Shown piece after piece: positions 6,975 through 13,306 of a stretch of 16,627 bases of DNA. Under the pieces are notes generated by a model. The model had not been told where the DNA came from. It did no database searches and saw only the letters and a program-made list of their open reading frames with translations. The position numbers and the translations under genes were made by a program. The stretch spans positions 1 to 16,627 of the forward strand of contig JABMPV010000383.1 in NCBI GenBank assembly GCA_013202595.1, in the 5' to 3' direction. Source of the DNA: a bacterium. Its GTDB lineage: Bacteria; Actinomycetota; Acidimicrobiia; Spongiisociales; UBA11373. Numbering within the stretch: position 1 is the stretch's first letter; the number at the start of each line of letters is the position of its first letter.

Positions 6975-8776
6975 TGGAACCACTCGAGTTCTTCGACGAG
7001 AACATCCCGTGCTTGGCCGCGTGCCCTGTGCACACCAATGCCGGGATGTATGTCGCTGCCATCGCGGACGGCGAGGACGAACTCGCCTACCTCACCGCCA
7101 GGCTGCCAAATCCGTTCGCCTCGGTGTGCGGCCGGGTGTGTGCTGCTCCGTGTGAGGACGCCTGTCGCCGCGGTGAGATCGATCGACCGATAGCGATCAG
7201 AGCGCTCAAACGCTTCGTGACCGAGCAATTCGGCCCTGAGTCGCCCAATGGGGACGATAGGACATGGGAGCGGGTGGCCGCACCACCAGCCGTCGAACGT
7301 TCCGAGAGCATCGGCATCGTCGGTGGGGGGCCGGCGGGACTCGCTTGCGCACACGACCTACGACGCCACGGATATCAGGTGACCCTCTACGAGGCGACCG
7401 ATCGGCTTGGCGGGATGATGGTGCTCGGCATCCCCGAGTACCGCCTCGACAGGGACCTCATCGCTTCCGAGATAGCGGCGATCGTCGACATGGGCGTCGA
7501 TGTCCGATACGAAACGAAGTTGGGCGAGACCGTCACCCTCAGCGAGTTGCGCGAGCGTCACGACGCCGTGTTCCTGGCCATCGGCGCCACCCTCGGCCGC
7601 GGCTTGGATCTCGAGGGCCATCAAGCCGATGGGGTGTTCAGGGCCATCGAATTCCTCATCAACGTGAACCGGGGCTTCGAGGTGGATGTCGGCGAACGGG
7701 TGGTCGTCATCGGTGGCGGAGACGTCGCCATGGACGCAGCCCGAACTGCACTGCGGGCCGCCGCCTACGAGGATGCCAGAGGTGTGGACGTGGACGAGGG
7801 CGACGAGCGCGCCGCCATGACAGAGGCCATGGACGCGGCCCGCAGCGCCCGGAGAGCCGGCGCCCAGCACGTGTCGGTGATCTCCCTCGAGTCCGAGGAG
7901 GAACTGCCTGCGAGTGAGTTCGAATTCGAGGAGGCCGTCAACGAGGGCATCGAGTTCTTCCACCGCCGGGGGCCGTCTCGAATCCTCACGTCGGAAGGCG
8001 CCGCAATTGGTCTCGAGACGGTCGGTGTGATTTCGGTCTTCGACTCAGAGGGGCGTTTCGCCCCGAAGTTCGATCGAGATGACATCGGCGTCATCGAGTG
8101 TGACACTGTGATCCTCGCCATCGGCCAGGCTGTCGACACCGAAGCGCTTGGAGGTGACGGGCCGGCGGTCACCCCGCGCAAGACCATCGAGATCGACAAG
8201 ATGACTCTCGCGACCAGCATTCCCCGTGTGTGGGCCGGGGGTGACGCCGCCCACGGCCCACGGACTCTCATCGAGGCCATTGCAGACGGTAGGACGGCTG
8301 CCAACGGCATCCACGCCGCGTTCGGTGGCATCGACGCAGAACGGGCGGGGGGACGGATGGTCCGGCTGCAGCAGTTCCATCGCCTCGATGACATCTACGA
8401 CCGAATCCCCCGGGTGAGTCTTCCGATGCTTCCGACCGATCGGCGGATCGGTTTGCAGGAAGTCGAACTGGCGATGTCCCCGGAGCAGGCCCGATGCGAG
8501 GCGCAGCGGTGTCTGCGCTGCTTTGCGAACATCTTGTTGGATGTCGGGAAGTGCGTTCTGTGCGCTCTGTGCGCCGACGTCTGCCCTGTCGATGTGATTT
8601 CGCTCGTTCCATCGGAGGAGGTCGGTACGGGAATCGCGGGGGCGACGGCACTCATGCTCGATGAGCGGGCGTGCCTCCGGTGTGGATTGTGCATCGAACG
8701 ATGTCCGACGAAAGCGTTGTCGATGGGAGTATGGACTGGAGTAGGCGTGCCCGACCTCGTGGGGGTTTCGACGTGA
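6974..8776 (+). CDS. GltD-type NAD(P)H flavoprotein with C-terminal 2[4Fe-4S] ferredoxin domain
   Basis: A 600-residue fusion. The N-terminal helical Fe-S domain has Cys13, Cys17, Cys52, Cys56, Cys60 and Cys64 in the CGRVCAAPCEDAC pattern of glutamate synthase small subunits. The FAD site is GGGPAG at 117-122. The NAD(P) site has GGGD at 247-250. The second FAD contact is WAGGDAAHGPRTLIEA. The C-terminal ferredoxin has two full cluster motifs: Cys527/530/533/537 and Cys567/570/573/577, each ending in CP. No large glutamate synthase subunit is nearby, so amino-acid synthesis is unlikely. In this operon it more likely moves electrons from NAD(P)H, or to and from ferredoxin, into the membrane partner encoded just before it. 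ATG 6974 overlaps the preceding stop; the next gene starts in GTGA. Confidence 0.9.
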   Translation: MEPLEFFDENIPCLAACPVHTNAGMYVAAIADGEDELAYLTARLPNPFASVCGRVCAAPCEDACRRGEIDRPIAIRALKRFVTEQFGPESPNGDDRTWERVAAPPAVERSESIGIVGGGPAGLACAHDLRRHGYQVTLYEATDRLGGMMVLGIPEYRLDRDLIASEIAAIVDMGVDVRYETKLGETVTLSELRERHDAVFLAIGATLGRGLDLEGHQADGVFRAIEFLINVNRGFEVDVGERVVVIGGGDVAMDAARTALRAAAYEDARGVDVDEGDERAAMTEAMDAARSARRAGAQHVSVISLESEEELPASEFEFEEAVNEGIEFFHRRGPSRILTSEGAAIGLETVGVISVFDSEGRFAPKFDRDDIGVIECDTVILAIGQAVDTEALGGDGPAVTPRKTIEIDKMTLATSIPRVWAGGDAAHGPRTLIEAIADGRTAANGIHAAFGGIDAERAGGRMVRLQQFHRLDDIYDRIPRVSLPMLPTDRRIGLQEVELAMSPEQARCEAQRCLRCFANILLDVGKCVLCALCADVCPVDVISLVPSEEVGTGIAGATALMLDERACLRCGLCIERCPTKALSMGVWTGVGVPDLVGVST

Positions 8777-9495
8777 GAACGATGGATCGAATTAGATCGA
8801 GCACGATCGGGCGGTCACTCTTCCGGTCTCCCGACCGGGCGACCGAGCGAGACCGCGCCGCAGGCCACTGGGCCAACTTCTTCCTGCACATCTACCCCGT
8901 CAAGGTGCGTCGCGAGGAGTTGACCTTCCGCTATTCGGCCTTCCTGGGCGTAGCGTCGCTCGTTCTCTTCGGATCACTGGTGGTGTCGGGCATCTACCTG
9001 ATGTTCTTCTACGTGCCGTCACCCGCTTCGGCGTATGGGGACATCAACACCATCCAGAACGACGTCGCTTTCGGCCAATACATCCGCAACGTGCACCGGT
9101 GGTCTGCCCACCTCATGGTGCTCACGGTGGCGGCCCACATGGCCCGGGTCTTCTATCGGGGGGCCTACAAGTCCCCGCGTGAGTTCAACTGGGTCATCGG
9201 AGTCGTCCTGCTGGCCCTCACGCTGCTGATGTCGTTCACCGGGTACCTGCTGCCCTGGGATCAATTGGCGTTCTGGGCCGTGACTGTGGGCACGTCGATG
9301 GCCGACTTCGTCCCCTTCGTCGGCGACGCGACTCGAACGGTGCTGCTCGGTGGCGGCGACGTCGGGTCGGCGACCTTGCTGCGGTTCTATGTGCTCCACG
9401 TTGCGGTTCTGCCGACGGCGATCACTCTCGTGGTCACCATCCATCTGTGGCGGTGGCGTAAGGATTCAATGCTCGAGCAGGGAGGTGACCAGTGA
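8773..9495 (+). CDS. Cytochrome b6-type subunit of a quinol:cytochrome c complex
   Basis: A 240-residue protein with four membrane helices. Haem ligands are His108 with His122 (x13 spacing) and His209 with His224. The second pair has x14 spacing, the b6 form, against x13 in mitochondrial cytochrome b. GYLLPWDQ (157-164) is the conserved turn after helix C. An N-terminal soluble stretch of about 50 residues precedes helix A. The protein contains no cysteine at all, so it cannot bind the covalent haem ci of b6f complexes. GTG 8773 overlaps the upstream stop as GTGA and has GGGGGT upstream; ATG 8782 is the alternative. It works with subunit IV and the Rieske protein encoded next, oxidising menaquinol or another quinol. 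Confidence 0.93.
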   Translation: MRTMDRIRSSTIGRSLFRSPDRATERDRAAGHWANFFLHIYPVKVRREELTFRYSAFLGVASLVLFGSLVVSGIYLMFFYVPSPASAYGDINTIQNDVAFGQYIRNVHRWSAHLMVLTVAAHMARVFYRGAYKSPREFNWVIGVVLLALTLLMSFTGYLLPWDQLAFWAVTVGTSMADFVPFVGDATRTVLLGGGDVGSATLLRFYVLHVAVLPTAITLVVTIHLWRWRKDSMLEQGGDQ

Positions 9496-10022
9496 GTCGT
9501 CGTGAACGTCCTTCCCCGCAGATCGTCGACGGCAAGCGCGTGCTTGGCATCGTGCCGGGTACGCCGGCTGTCGGAGATCGAAAGGTTCCCGCCTCAGACG
9601 ACCTGGTGATGACGTCACCGCATCTGCTCGTTCGCCATGCGGTTGCCGCAATCTTCGTGCTGTTGATCGTTTTGGCGCTGGCGCTGTTCTTCGATGCTCC
9701 ACTCAAGGACATCGCCGACCCCACCAACACGCCCAACCCCGAGAAGGCGCCCTGGTACTTTGCAGCTCTCCAGGAGTTGTTGGCCCTGTTCCATCCCCAG
9801 GTCGCAGGCGTGCTGGTGCCGACGGCCATCCTGATCGGGCTGGTGGCATTGCCCTACATCGACAGGAGCCCGAGGATGGGGTCGGGGACCAGGAAGGTGG
9901 CGGTCACCACGTTCACCGTGTTCCTGGTCCTGTGGATCATCCTCACGATCATCGGATTCGCGTTCCGCGGCCCCAACTGGGATTGGGTATGGCCGTGGGA
10001 GGAGTGGCACGGAGAGCTATGA
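9492..10022 (+). CDS. Subunit IV-like C-terminal half of cytochrome b
   Basis: A 176-residue protein with three helices (about 49-67, 103-121 and 137-159) that completes the split cytochrome b. The Qo-site loop reads NPEKAPWYFAALQELL (82-97), so the PEWY motif of most cytochrome b proteins is APWY here, and the usual catalytic Glu is replaced by Ala; a Glu lies two residues earlier. From memory, the KAPWYF form also occurs in other split-b complexes, so it is a family variant rather than damage. LPYIDRSP (120-127) is another recognisable segment. GTG 9492 overlaps the b6 stop as GTGA after GGAGGTGA. Confidence 0.88.
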   Translation: MSRRERPSPQIVDGKRVLGIVPGTPAVGDRKVPASDDLVMTSPHLLVRHAVAAIFVLLIVLALALFFDAPLKDIADPTNTPNPEKAPWYFAALQELLALFHPQVAGVLVPTAILIGLVALPYIDRSPRMGSGTRKVAVTTFTVFLVLWIILTIIGFAFRGPNWDWVWPWEEWHGEL

Positions 10023-10531
10023 GCAACGAGATGGATCGTCGCGATTTCTTGTCCAGGTCCTGGAAGGTGGGTGCCGGTTTGATCGGTGTCGCCGGGCTGT
10101 GGACGACAGCCGACCTCCTATGGCCGCGGGTCGACGCCGCCGCAGGCGAGGTCAGGACCGTCGCCGCCGATGCGGTTCCGGCCGACGGCGTGATCGAGGT
10201 CTCTGCAGCCAAGGCGTACCTCACCAGGGACGCGGCAGGCGAGATCGTCGCCATCAATGAGAAGTGCCCCCATCTGGGATGCAGGGTGCCCTTCTGTGAG
10301 TCGTCCGGGGAGTTCGAGTGCCCGTGCCACGGTTCGGTGTTCAATCGCCTGGGTGAGTTCCGCGAAGGGCCTACCCCGCGCGGTATGGATCGTTTCCTGG
10401 TGACCGTCGTGGACGGAATGGTGATCGTCGACACCGGCAACACCATTTCCGGCCCCGGCAAGGGCGATCCCGAGTCCATCGACGAGCCGCCTGCGGGCCC
10501 GTCCTGTTCGGAGGGGTCGGGACATGCCTGA
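10019..10531 (+). CDS. Rieske [2Fe-2S] protein, Tat-type signal
   Basis: A 170-residue protein. RRDFL at 7-11 followed by a hydrophobic helix (about 17-35) is a Tat-type signal/anchor, as expected for a Rieske protein folded before export. Box I is CPHLGC (Cys83, His85, disulfide Cys88). Box II is CPCHGS (Cys101, disulfide Cys103, His104). GTYP-like box III is not obvious; the matching area reads EGPTPRGMDRF. The last 30 residues are Gly/Pro/Ser-rich and probably disordered. ATG 10019 overlaps the subunit IV stop as ATGA, and the gene overlaps the next start by eight bases. It takes electrons from quinol at the Qo site and passes them to cytochrome c. Confidence 0.95.
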   Translation: MSNEMDRRDFLSRSWKVGAGLIGVAGLWTTADLLWPRVDAAAGEVRTVAADAVPADGVIEVSAAKAYLTRDAAGEIVAINEKCPHLGCRVPFCESSGEFECPCHGSVFNRLGEFREGPTPRGMDRFLVTVVDGMVIVDTGNTISGPGKGDPESIDEPPAGPSCSEGSGHA

Positions 10532-10976
10532 GCGACCCATCGACGAAGGACTCGAGGCTTCGACCAACCGCTGGATGATGGCCGGGCTGATCCTGATGGT
10601 CCTGTTCGTGGTGGCGTTCCCCCTCTACAGGTATTTCGAACCCGCGAATAGAGACGAGGCCAGGGCCGAGCACCTGGTGAGTCTCGCCGAGCATGGCGAG
10701 AGCCTGTTCGTCATCACCTGTGCGCCGTGTCACGGAGACCAGGGTCTTGGTGGGATCGCACCGGCGCTCAACTCCCAGCAATTCCTCACAGCGGCCAACG
10801 ACTCCCAGATCTCGTCGCTCATCGAGGTAGGCGTCCCCGGGACCGCCATGGCGGCGTGGTCGCTGGACTACGGCGGACCACTGACACTCGAGGACGTCAA
10901 CGCGATCACCACGTATCTGCGATCGCTCGAAGAGACGGCTCCGGACAATCCCGATTGGCTGAATCCTCTGGGCTGA
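10524..10976 (+). CDS. Membrane-anchored mono-haem cytochrome c
   Basis: A 150-residue protein with an uncleaved N-terminal helix (about 17-36) and one cytochrome c domain: CAPCH at 66-70, a likely distal Met109 (GTAMAAW), and a closing helix (LEDVNAITTYLRSL, 122-135). It is the last gene of the operon and most likely the electron acceptor of the Rieske protein, functionally a cytochrome c1 or f replacement, delivering to the oxidase or to the di-haem cytochrome. The start lies inside the end of the Rieske gene (eight-base overlap). Its stop is six bases from the stop of the convergent CPBP gene, so there is almost no space for a terminator. Confidence 0.92.
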   Translation: MPERPIDEGLEASTNRWMMAGLILMVLFVVAFPLYRYFEPANRDEARAEHLVSLAEHGESLFVITCAPCHGDQGLGGIAPALNSQQFLTAANDSQISSLIEVGVPGTAMAAWSLDYGGPLTLEDVNAITTYLRSLEETAPDNPDWLNPLG

Positions 10977-10982
10977 GGCCGC

Positions 10983-11723
10983 TCATCCGACCACGAGCCA
11001 CGCGGCCATGAAGGCCGACGTGTTGAGAGCGGCATGTACGATCACCGGCTCGGCCAGCGATCCGGATCGGTCTCTCAGGATCGTGAACGCCCAGCCGGCG
11101 AGGGCCGTCGCGGCGACCGCCCCTGCCAGCACCAGTGCGTCGGGGATGGATCCGGCCGCCTCGTTGCCGGTCGTCACCGATCGTGCCGGGAGGATGTGCC
11201 AGAGGCCGAAGAGGATCGCCGCCAGGGCGGTCCCGCCGGTCCGGCCGAGCAGCCTCCTGCCCTGGTCCAGCAGCACGCCCCTGAACGCGAGTTCCTCGAA
11301 CAGCGCCGTGCCGATCGGGATGCGCACCAGCATCTGATAGGCCAATCCGGCCCCACCGATATCCGCAGCTCTCGAATCCTCGAACATCGTCCGGGTCAGG
11401 GGGACGAGTGCACCGATGGCCACGACGGCCAGGGCTGCTGCCCCGGTGATCAGGCCCAGTCGGATTCCCCGCCCGAGTGATGCACCGGAGAGGCCGAGCG
11501 ACTCTGCGGTGCTGCCGGTGATGCGGGCACCGGCGACGAGCATTGCGGCCGCAGCGATGTTCACCGGCACGTAGGTCCATCCCGGTAGCCAGAGCGCGGT
11601 TGCGAGATTCAACAGGACGAACGCCGCGATGCCGGCTGCGAGCGCCGGTCCGGTTCGTACCGCGGAGGTCATCCACCGACGGTACCCACTCACATCTCCG
11701 GATTGGAGGAGCGACGCGACCAT
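10983..11723 (-). CDS. CPBP-family intramembrane glutamic-type protease (Abi/CAAX-like)
   Basis: A polytopic membrane protein of up to 246 residues. The CPBP motifs are present: FEELAFRGVLL with Glu143, Glu144 and Arg148, then FGLWHIL with His176, and VIVHAALN with His230 and Asn234. These are the catalytic/metal-like residues of the family, whose members cleave or process membrane proteins or peptides and are sometimes linked to bacteriocin immunity. Substrate here is unknown. The start is uncertain: ATG at 11723 gives the longest form; GTG at 11690 and ATG at 11672 are in frame, and none has a strong ribosome site. The first helix begins near residue 26, so all starts keep the fold. It is convergent with the respiratory operon. 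Confidence 0.88.
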   Translation of the reverse strand: MVASLLQSGDVSGYRRWMTSAVRTGPALAAGIAAFVLLNLATALWLPGWTYVPVNIAAAAMLVAGARITGSTAESLGLSGASLGRGIRLGLITGAAALAVVAIGALVPLTRTMFEDSRAADIGGAGLAYQMLVRIPIGTALFEELAFRGVLLDQGRRLLGRTGGTALAAILFGLWHILPARSVTTGNEAAGSIPDALVLAGAVAATALAGWAFTILRDRSGSLAEPVIVHAALNTSAFMAAWLVVG

Positions 11724-11742
11724 CTCTCGTTACACCTGCGAC

Positions 11743-12008
11743 GTGGACGAGTTGCGCAGTCTCGCGGCTGCGACTCAGAGTTCGATGCAGCGTGCGGAGG
11801 AGTTGGTCCGCTCTGCGAGCGGAGGAGTTGGTCCGCTCTGCGAGCGGAGGAGTTGGTCCGCTCTGCGAGCGGAGGAGTTGGTCCGCTCTGCGTGCGGAGG
11901 AGTTGGTCCGCTCTGCGTGCGGAGGAGTTGGTCCGCTCTGCGTGCAACCACTACTACGAGGCGGAAACGCAACTCCACGAGGCGCACCGACTCGACTTGC
12001 GCGAGTGA
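11743..12008 (+). pseudogene. Small ORF split by a 25-bp repeat expansion
   Basis: The bases before the array read (from GTG 11743) VDELRSLAAATQSSMQRAEE and then LVRSA. The bases after it read CNHYYEAETQLHEAHRLDLR, then E and TGA at 12006-12008, in a different frame. Removing five of the six 25-bp units joins both parts in one frame as a helical protein of about 45 residues or more, with about 80% GC at third positions. With six copies the frame is lost and reads on to 12135. The true start is unclear: GGAGGA at 11705-11710 precedes an ATC at 11722, not a normal start codon. The protein family is not recognised. This is an inference from frame and composition. Confidence 0.4.
11792..11941. 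repeat. Six-copy 25-bp tandem array with internal dyads
   Basis: Six head-to-tail 25-base units occupy 11792-11941 without spacers. They differ only at the second base (GTGC in units 1, 5 and 6; GAGC in units 2-4). The consensus begins GAGCGGAGGAGTTGG and ends TCCGCTCTGC. Each GAG unit holds GAGCGGA paired with TCCGCTC over an 8-base loop, and each junction holds TCCGCTC-TGC-GAGCGGA, so the array can fold in two registers. The absence of spacers excludes a CRISPR. The rest of the 11724-12074 gap holds the ends of the split ORF and the terminator described separately. Confidence 0.97.
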
Positions 12009-12041
12009 GTCCCCGATCGGATCGAGTCAACGGCTAACGGC

Positions 12042-12069
12042 CACAGCCGCCCGTCGCCGGGCGGCTGTG
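12042..12069 (-). terminator. Strong hairpin after tRNA-Thr
   Basis: CACAGCCGCCCG (12042-12053) and CGGGCGGCTGTG (12058-12069) form a perfect 12-bp stem with a four-base loop. It lies five bases beyond the tRNA 3' end, so it most likely ends the tRNA transcript. No U-tract follows on the minus strand, as is common in high-GC actinobacteria. Confidence 0.7.
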
Positions 12070-12074
12070 AGGGG

Positions 12075-12146
12075 AGCCGGAGCGGGGATTCGAACCCCGG
12101 ACCTGCTCATTACGAGTGAGCTGCTCTACCCCTGAGCTACTCCGGC
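12075..12146 (-). tRNA. tRNA-Thr (anticodon CGT)
   Basis: On the minus strand the sequence begins GCCGGAGTAGCTCAGGGGTA and folds as a complete cloverleaf of 72 bases. The acceptor stem GCCGGAG pairs with CTCCGGC. The anticodon stem GCTCA/TGAGC encloses the loop CTCGTAA with anticodon CGT, which reads threonine codon ACG. The T arm contains GGTTCGAATCC. The discriminator base is U, and CCA is not encoded. It is a single tRNA gene divergent from the sigma factor gene. Confidence 0.95.
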
Positions 12147-12156
12147 ACGGCGCAGC

Positions 12157-12185
12157 ATGGTAACCCCTTTACGAGACCTTGGTAA
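12157..12185 (-). promoter_or_regulatory. Candidate tRNA-Thr promoter
   Basis: On the minus strand, TTACCA (12185-12180), a 17-base spacer and TACCAT (12162-12157) form a plausible -35/-10 pair, with the tRNA starting 11 bases after the -10. Both boxes fall inside two exact copies of TGGTAACC on the plus strand (12158-12165 and 12180-12187), 22 bases apart. The same repeats lie just upstream of the sigma gene and could also be regulator sites. I see no clear GGAA/GTT SigR-type promoter on the plus strand. Confidence 0.4.
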
Positions 12186-12220
12186 CCTACGGATACCGAT
12201 CACCCCAGGGGGGACGGCTC

Positions 12221-12793
12221 ATGGCCGACCAGGCCACCTTCCAGTCCGATGTCGAAGAGTTCCTGCCGCAGTTGTACTCGGCTGCACTCCGTATGACGCG
12301 CAATCCCCATGACGCCGAAGACGTCCTTCAGGAGGCCCTGCTCAAGGCATATCGCGGCTACCACACGTTCACGGCCGGGACCAACCTCAAGGCGTGGATG
12401 TACCGGATCCTGACCAACACGTTCATCAACAAGTACCGCAAGAAGAGCAGGCGGCCCACTGAGGTGGAGTTGGGCGACTACGAGGATCTCTATTTGTTCA
12501 ATCGGCTCGGGCAATCGGGAGCGACCGGAGGGGCCGAGCGGAGTGCGGAGTCGGAGGCACTCGACGGCATCGTCGATACCGATGTGAAGGCCGCCGTCGA
12601 GGCTCTGCCCGACAACTTCAAGATCCCCGTGCTGCTCGCCGACGTGGAGGGATTCTCCTACAAAGAGATCGCCGAGATCATGGATGTGCCCATCGGCACA
12701 GTGATGTCGCGACTCCACCGGGGAAGAAAGGCCCTGCAAAAAGCGTTGTGGGACTTTGCAGAAGAGCGCGGAATCACAGGGCGGCCGGCATGA
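12221..12793 (+). CDS. sigR: SigR/SigH-type ECF RNA polymerase sigma factor
   Basis: A 190-residue ECF sigma factor. Region 2 is about residues 12-78 and includes MTRNPHDAEDVLQEALLKAY (25-44) and LKAWMYRILTNTFINKYRKK (56-75), which is very close to actinobacterial SigR/SigH. Region 4 is about 125-178 and contains FSYKEIAEIMDVPIGTVMSR (145-164), the -35-reading helix-turn-helix. A Gly/Ser/Glu-rich linker lies between them. ATG 12221 is chosen because GGGGGGA lies about six bases upstream. The next gene is a zinc anti-sigma factor that overlaps as ATGA, as in sigR-rsrA pairs, where thiol oxidation releases the sigma factor to induce thioredoxin and other repair genes. Symbol by family resemblance and context. 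Confidence 0.9.
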   Translation: MADQATFQSDVEEFLPQLYSAALRMTRNPHDAEDVLQEALLKAYRGYHTFTAGTNLKAWMYRILTNTFINKYRKKSRRPTEVELGDYEDLYLFNRLGQSGATGGAERSAESEALDGIVDTDVKAAVEALPDNFKIPVLLADVEGFSYKEIAEIMDVPIGTVMSRLHRGRKALQKALWDFAEERGITGRPA

Positions 12794-13056
12794 AGCCGAA
12801 GTGTGAACACACCAGGACCCAGGTCTACTCGTATCTCGATGGAGAGATGCGCTACTTCGGGCGCATCCGCATCTGGTGGCACCTCAGGCGCTGCCCACCA
12901 TGCGGTGACGGGTACGTGTTCGAGCGCCGTTTCCTCGACAAGGTCCGGCACGATTGCACGGAGAACGTTCCCCAGGAACTCCTGGACCGCCTTTCGACGT
13001 TCTTGAGCCAACAGGCACTCGACCCGCCGGGCGCTGCCCCGGCCGCGGAGGAATGA
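12790..13056 (+). CDS. rsrA: RsrA-type zinc-binding anti-sigma factor
   Basis: An 88-residue cytoplasmic protein with the ZAS motif: His31, Cys35 and Cys38 in WWHLRRCPPC, plus an N-terminal Cys5 that corresponds in place to the redox-active first cysteine of RsrA. In the family these bind zinc, hold the sigma factor in reducing conditions and form a disulfide on oxidation, which releases it. ATG 12790 overlaps the sigma stop as ATGA. The usual H-x3-C-x2-C spacing is intact. The C-terminus is Pro/Ala/Glu-rich and probably flexible. There is no membrane helix, which agrees with a soluble thiol sensor. Its stop overlaps a possible ATG of the next small gene. Confidence 0.88.
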   Translation: MKPKCEHTRTQVYSYLDGEMRYFGRIRIWWHLRRCPPCGDGYVFERRFLDKVRHDCTENVPQELLDRLSTFLSQQALDPPGAAPAAEE

Positions 13057-13250
13057 CCATGGCCGACATTCTGCGAGGCAACAAGATCACAGGGACGGCG
13101 AGGGCGCCCAAGGCACACGCCAAGGACAGAGTGTGCGTGTCGGATGGATGCGAGACCAAGTTGTCGCAATACAACAAGCGCGCGTACTGCTTTGCCCACA
13201 CCCCCACCCGATTTCCGCGCCTGCGCGGGCGGGTCGTCGCGGACTCCTGA
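13053..13250 (+). CDS. Small Cys3His (probable zinc-binding) protein in the sigR-rsrA operon, 65 aa
   Basis: A 65-residue basic protein whose ATG overlaps the rsrA stop (ATGA); a second in-frame ATG at 13059 would give 63 residues and has GGAGGA upstream. Residues 28-49 hold C-x4-C-x12-C-x2-H (Cys28, Cys33, Cys46, His49), a compact zinc-knuckle-like set. The N-terminal 27 residues and the C-terminal tail are rich in Lys/Arg. The tight overlap with rsrA makes it a third member of the sigma operon. I do not recognise the family. It may bind zinc, nucleic acid or the transcription machinery, or be a thiol-reactive partner of the sigma/anti-sigma switch; these are guesses from motif and context. 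Confidence 0.75.
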   Translation: MTMADILRGNKITGTARAPKAHAKDRVCVSDGCETKLSQYNKRAYCFAHTPTRFPRLRGRVVADS

Positions 13251-13292
13251 CACCGATCGCCGGTGCGGTTTCCAGCGCCGGCCCCGGTTGGG

Positions 13293-13298
13293 TATCCT
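13293..13298 (+). promoter_or_regulatory. Candidate -10 element for a leaderless transcript
   Basis: TATCCT (13293-13298) ends eight bases before the GTG at 13307, so transcription could start at or beside the start codon. There is no ribosome site upstream of this GTG, which agrees with a leaderless mRNA, frequent in actinobacteria. The -35 region is not clear. Confidence 0.35.
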
Positions 13299-13306
13299 CA
13301 CCGTCC

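Noticed and set aside
6120..6983. 287-codon minus-strand frame opposite the NarI-like gene
   Set aside because: Composition is Glu/Arg/Gly/Asp-rich antisense of hydrophobic codons, with no domain pattern; the plus-strand gene has membrane helices and start/stop overlaps with both neighbours.
6974..8776. Annotation as glutamate synthase small subunit
   Set aside because: The N-terminal and flavin domains are GltD-like, but no large subunit is present, the C-terminal 2[4Fe-4S] domain is extra, and the neighbours are respiratory.
10977..11007. GGCCGC/GCGGCC inverted repeat at the convergent gene ends as a bidirectional terminator
   Set aside because: A six-base stem with a 19-base loop inside the CPBP coding end is easily expected by chance at this GC content.
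11792..11941. Possible CRISPR array
   Set aside because: The units are contiguous 25-mers with no spacers, and no cas genes are present.
10906..12030. 374-codon minus-strand frame through the CPBP gene and the 25-bp array
   Set aside because: It is in another frame from the CPBP gene, whose motifs are clear, and its first part is only translated repeat units.
11629..12135. 168-codon plus-strand frame through the array and the antisense of the tRNA
   Set aside because: It begins antisense inside the CPBP gene, reads the array in three successive frames of the 25-mer and ends inside the antisense of the tRNA; only short flanking parts look like protein.
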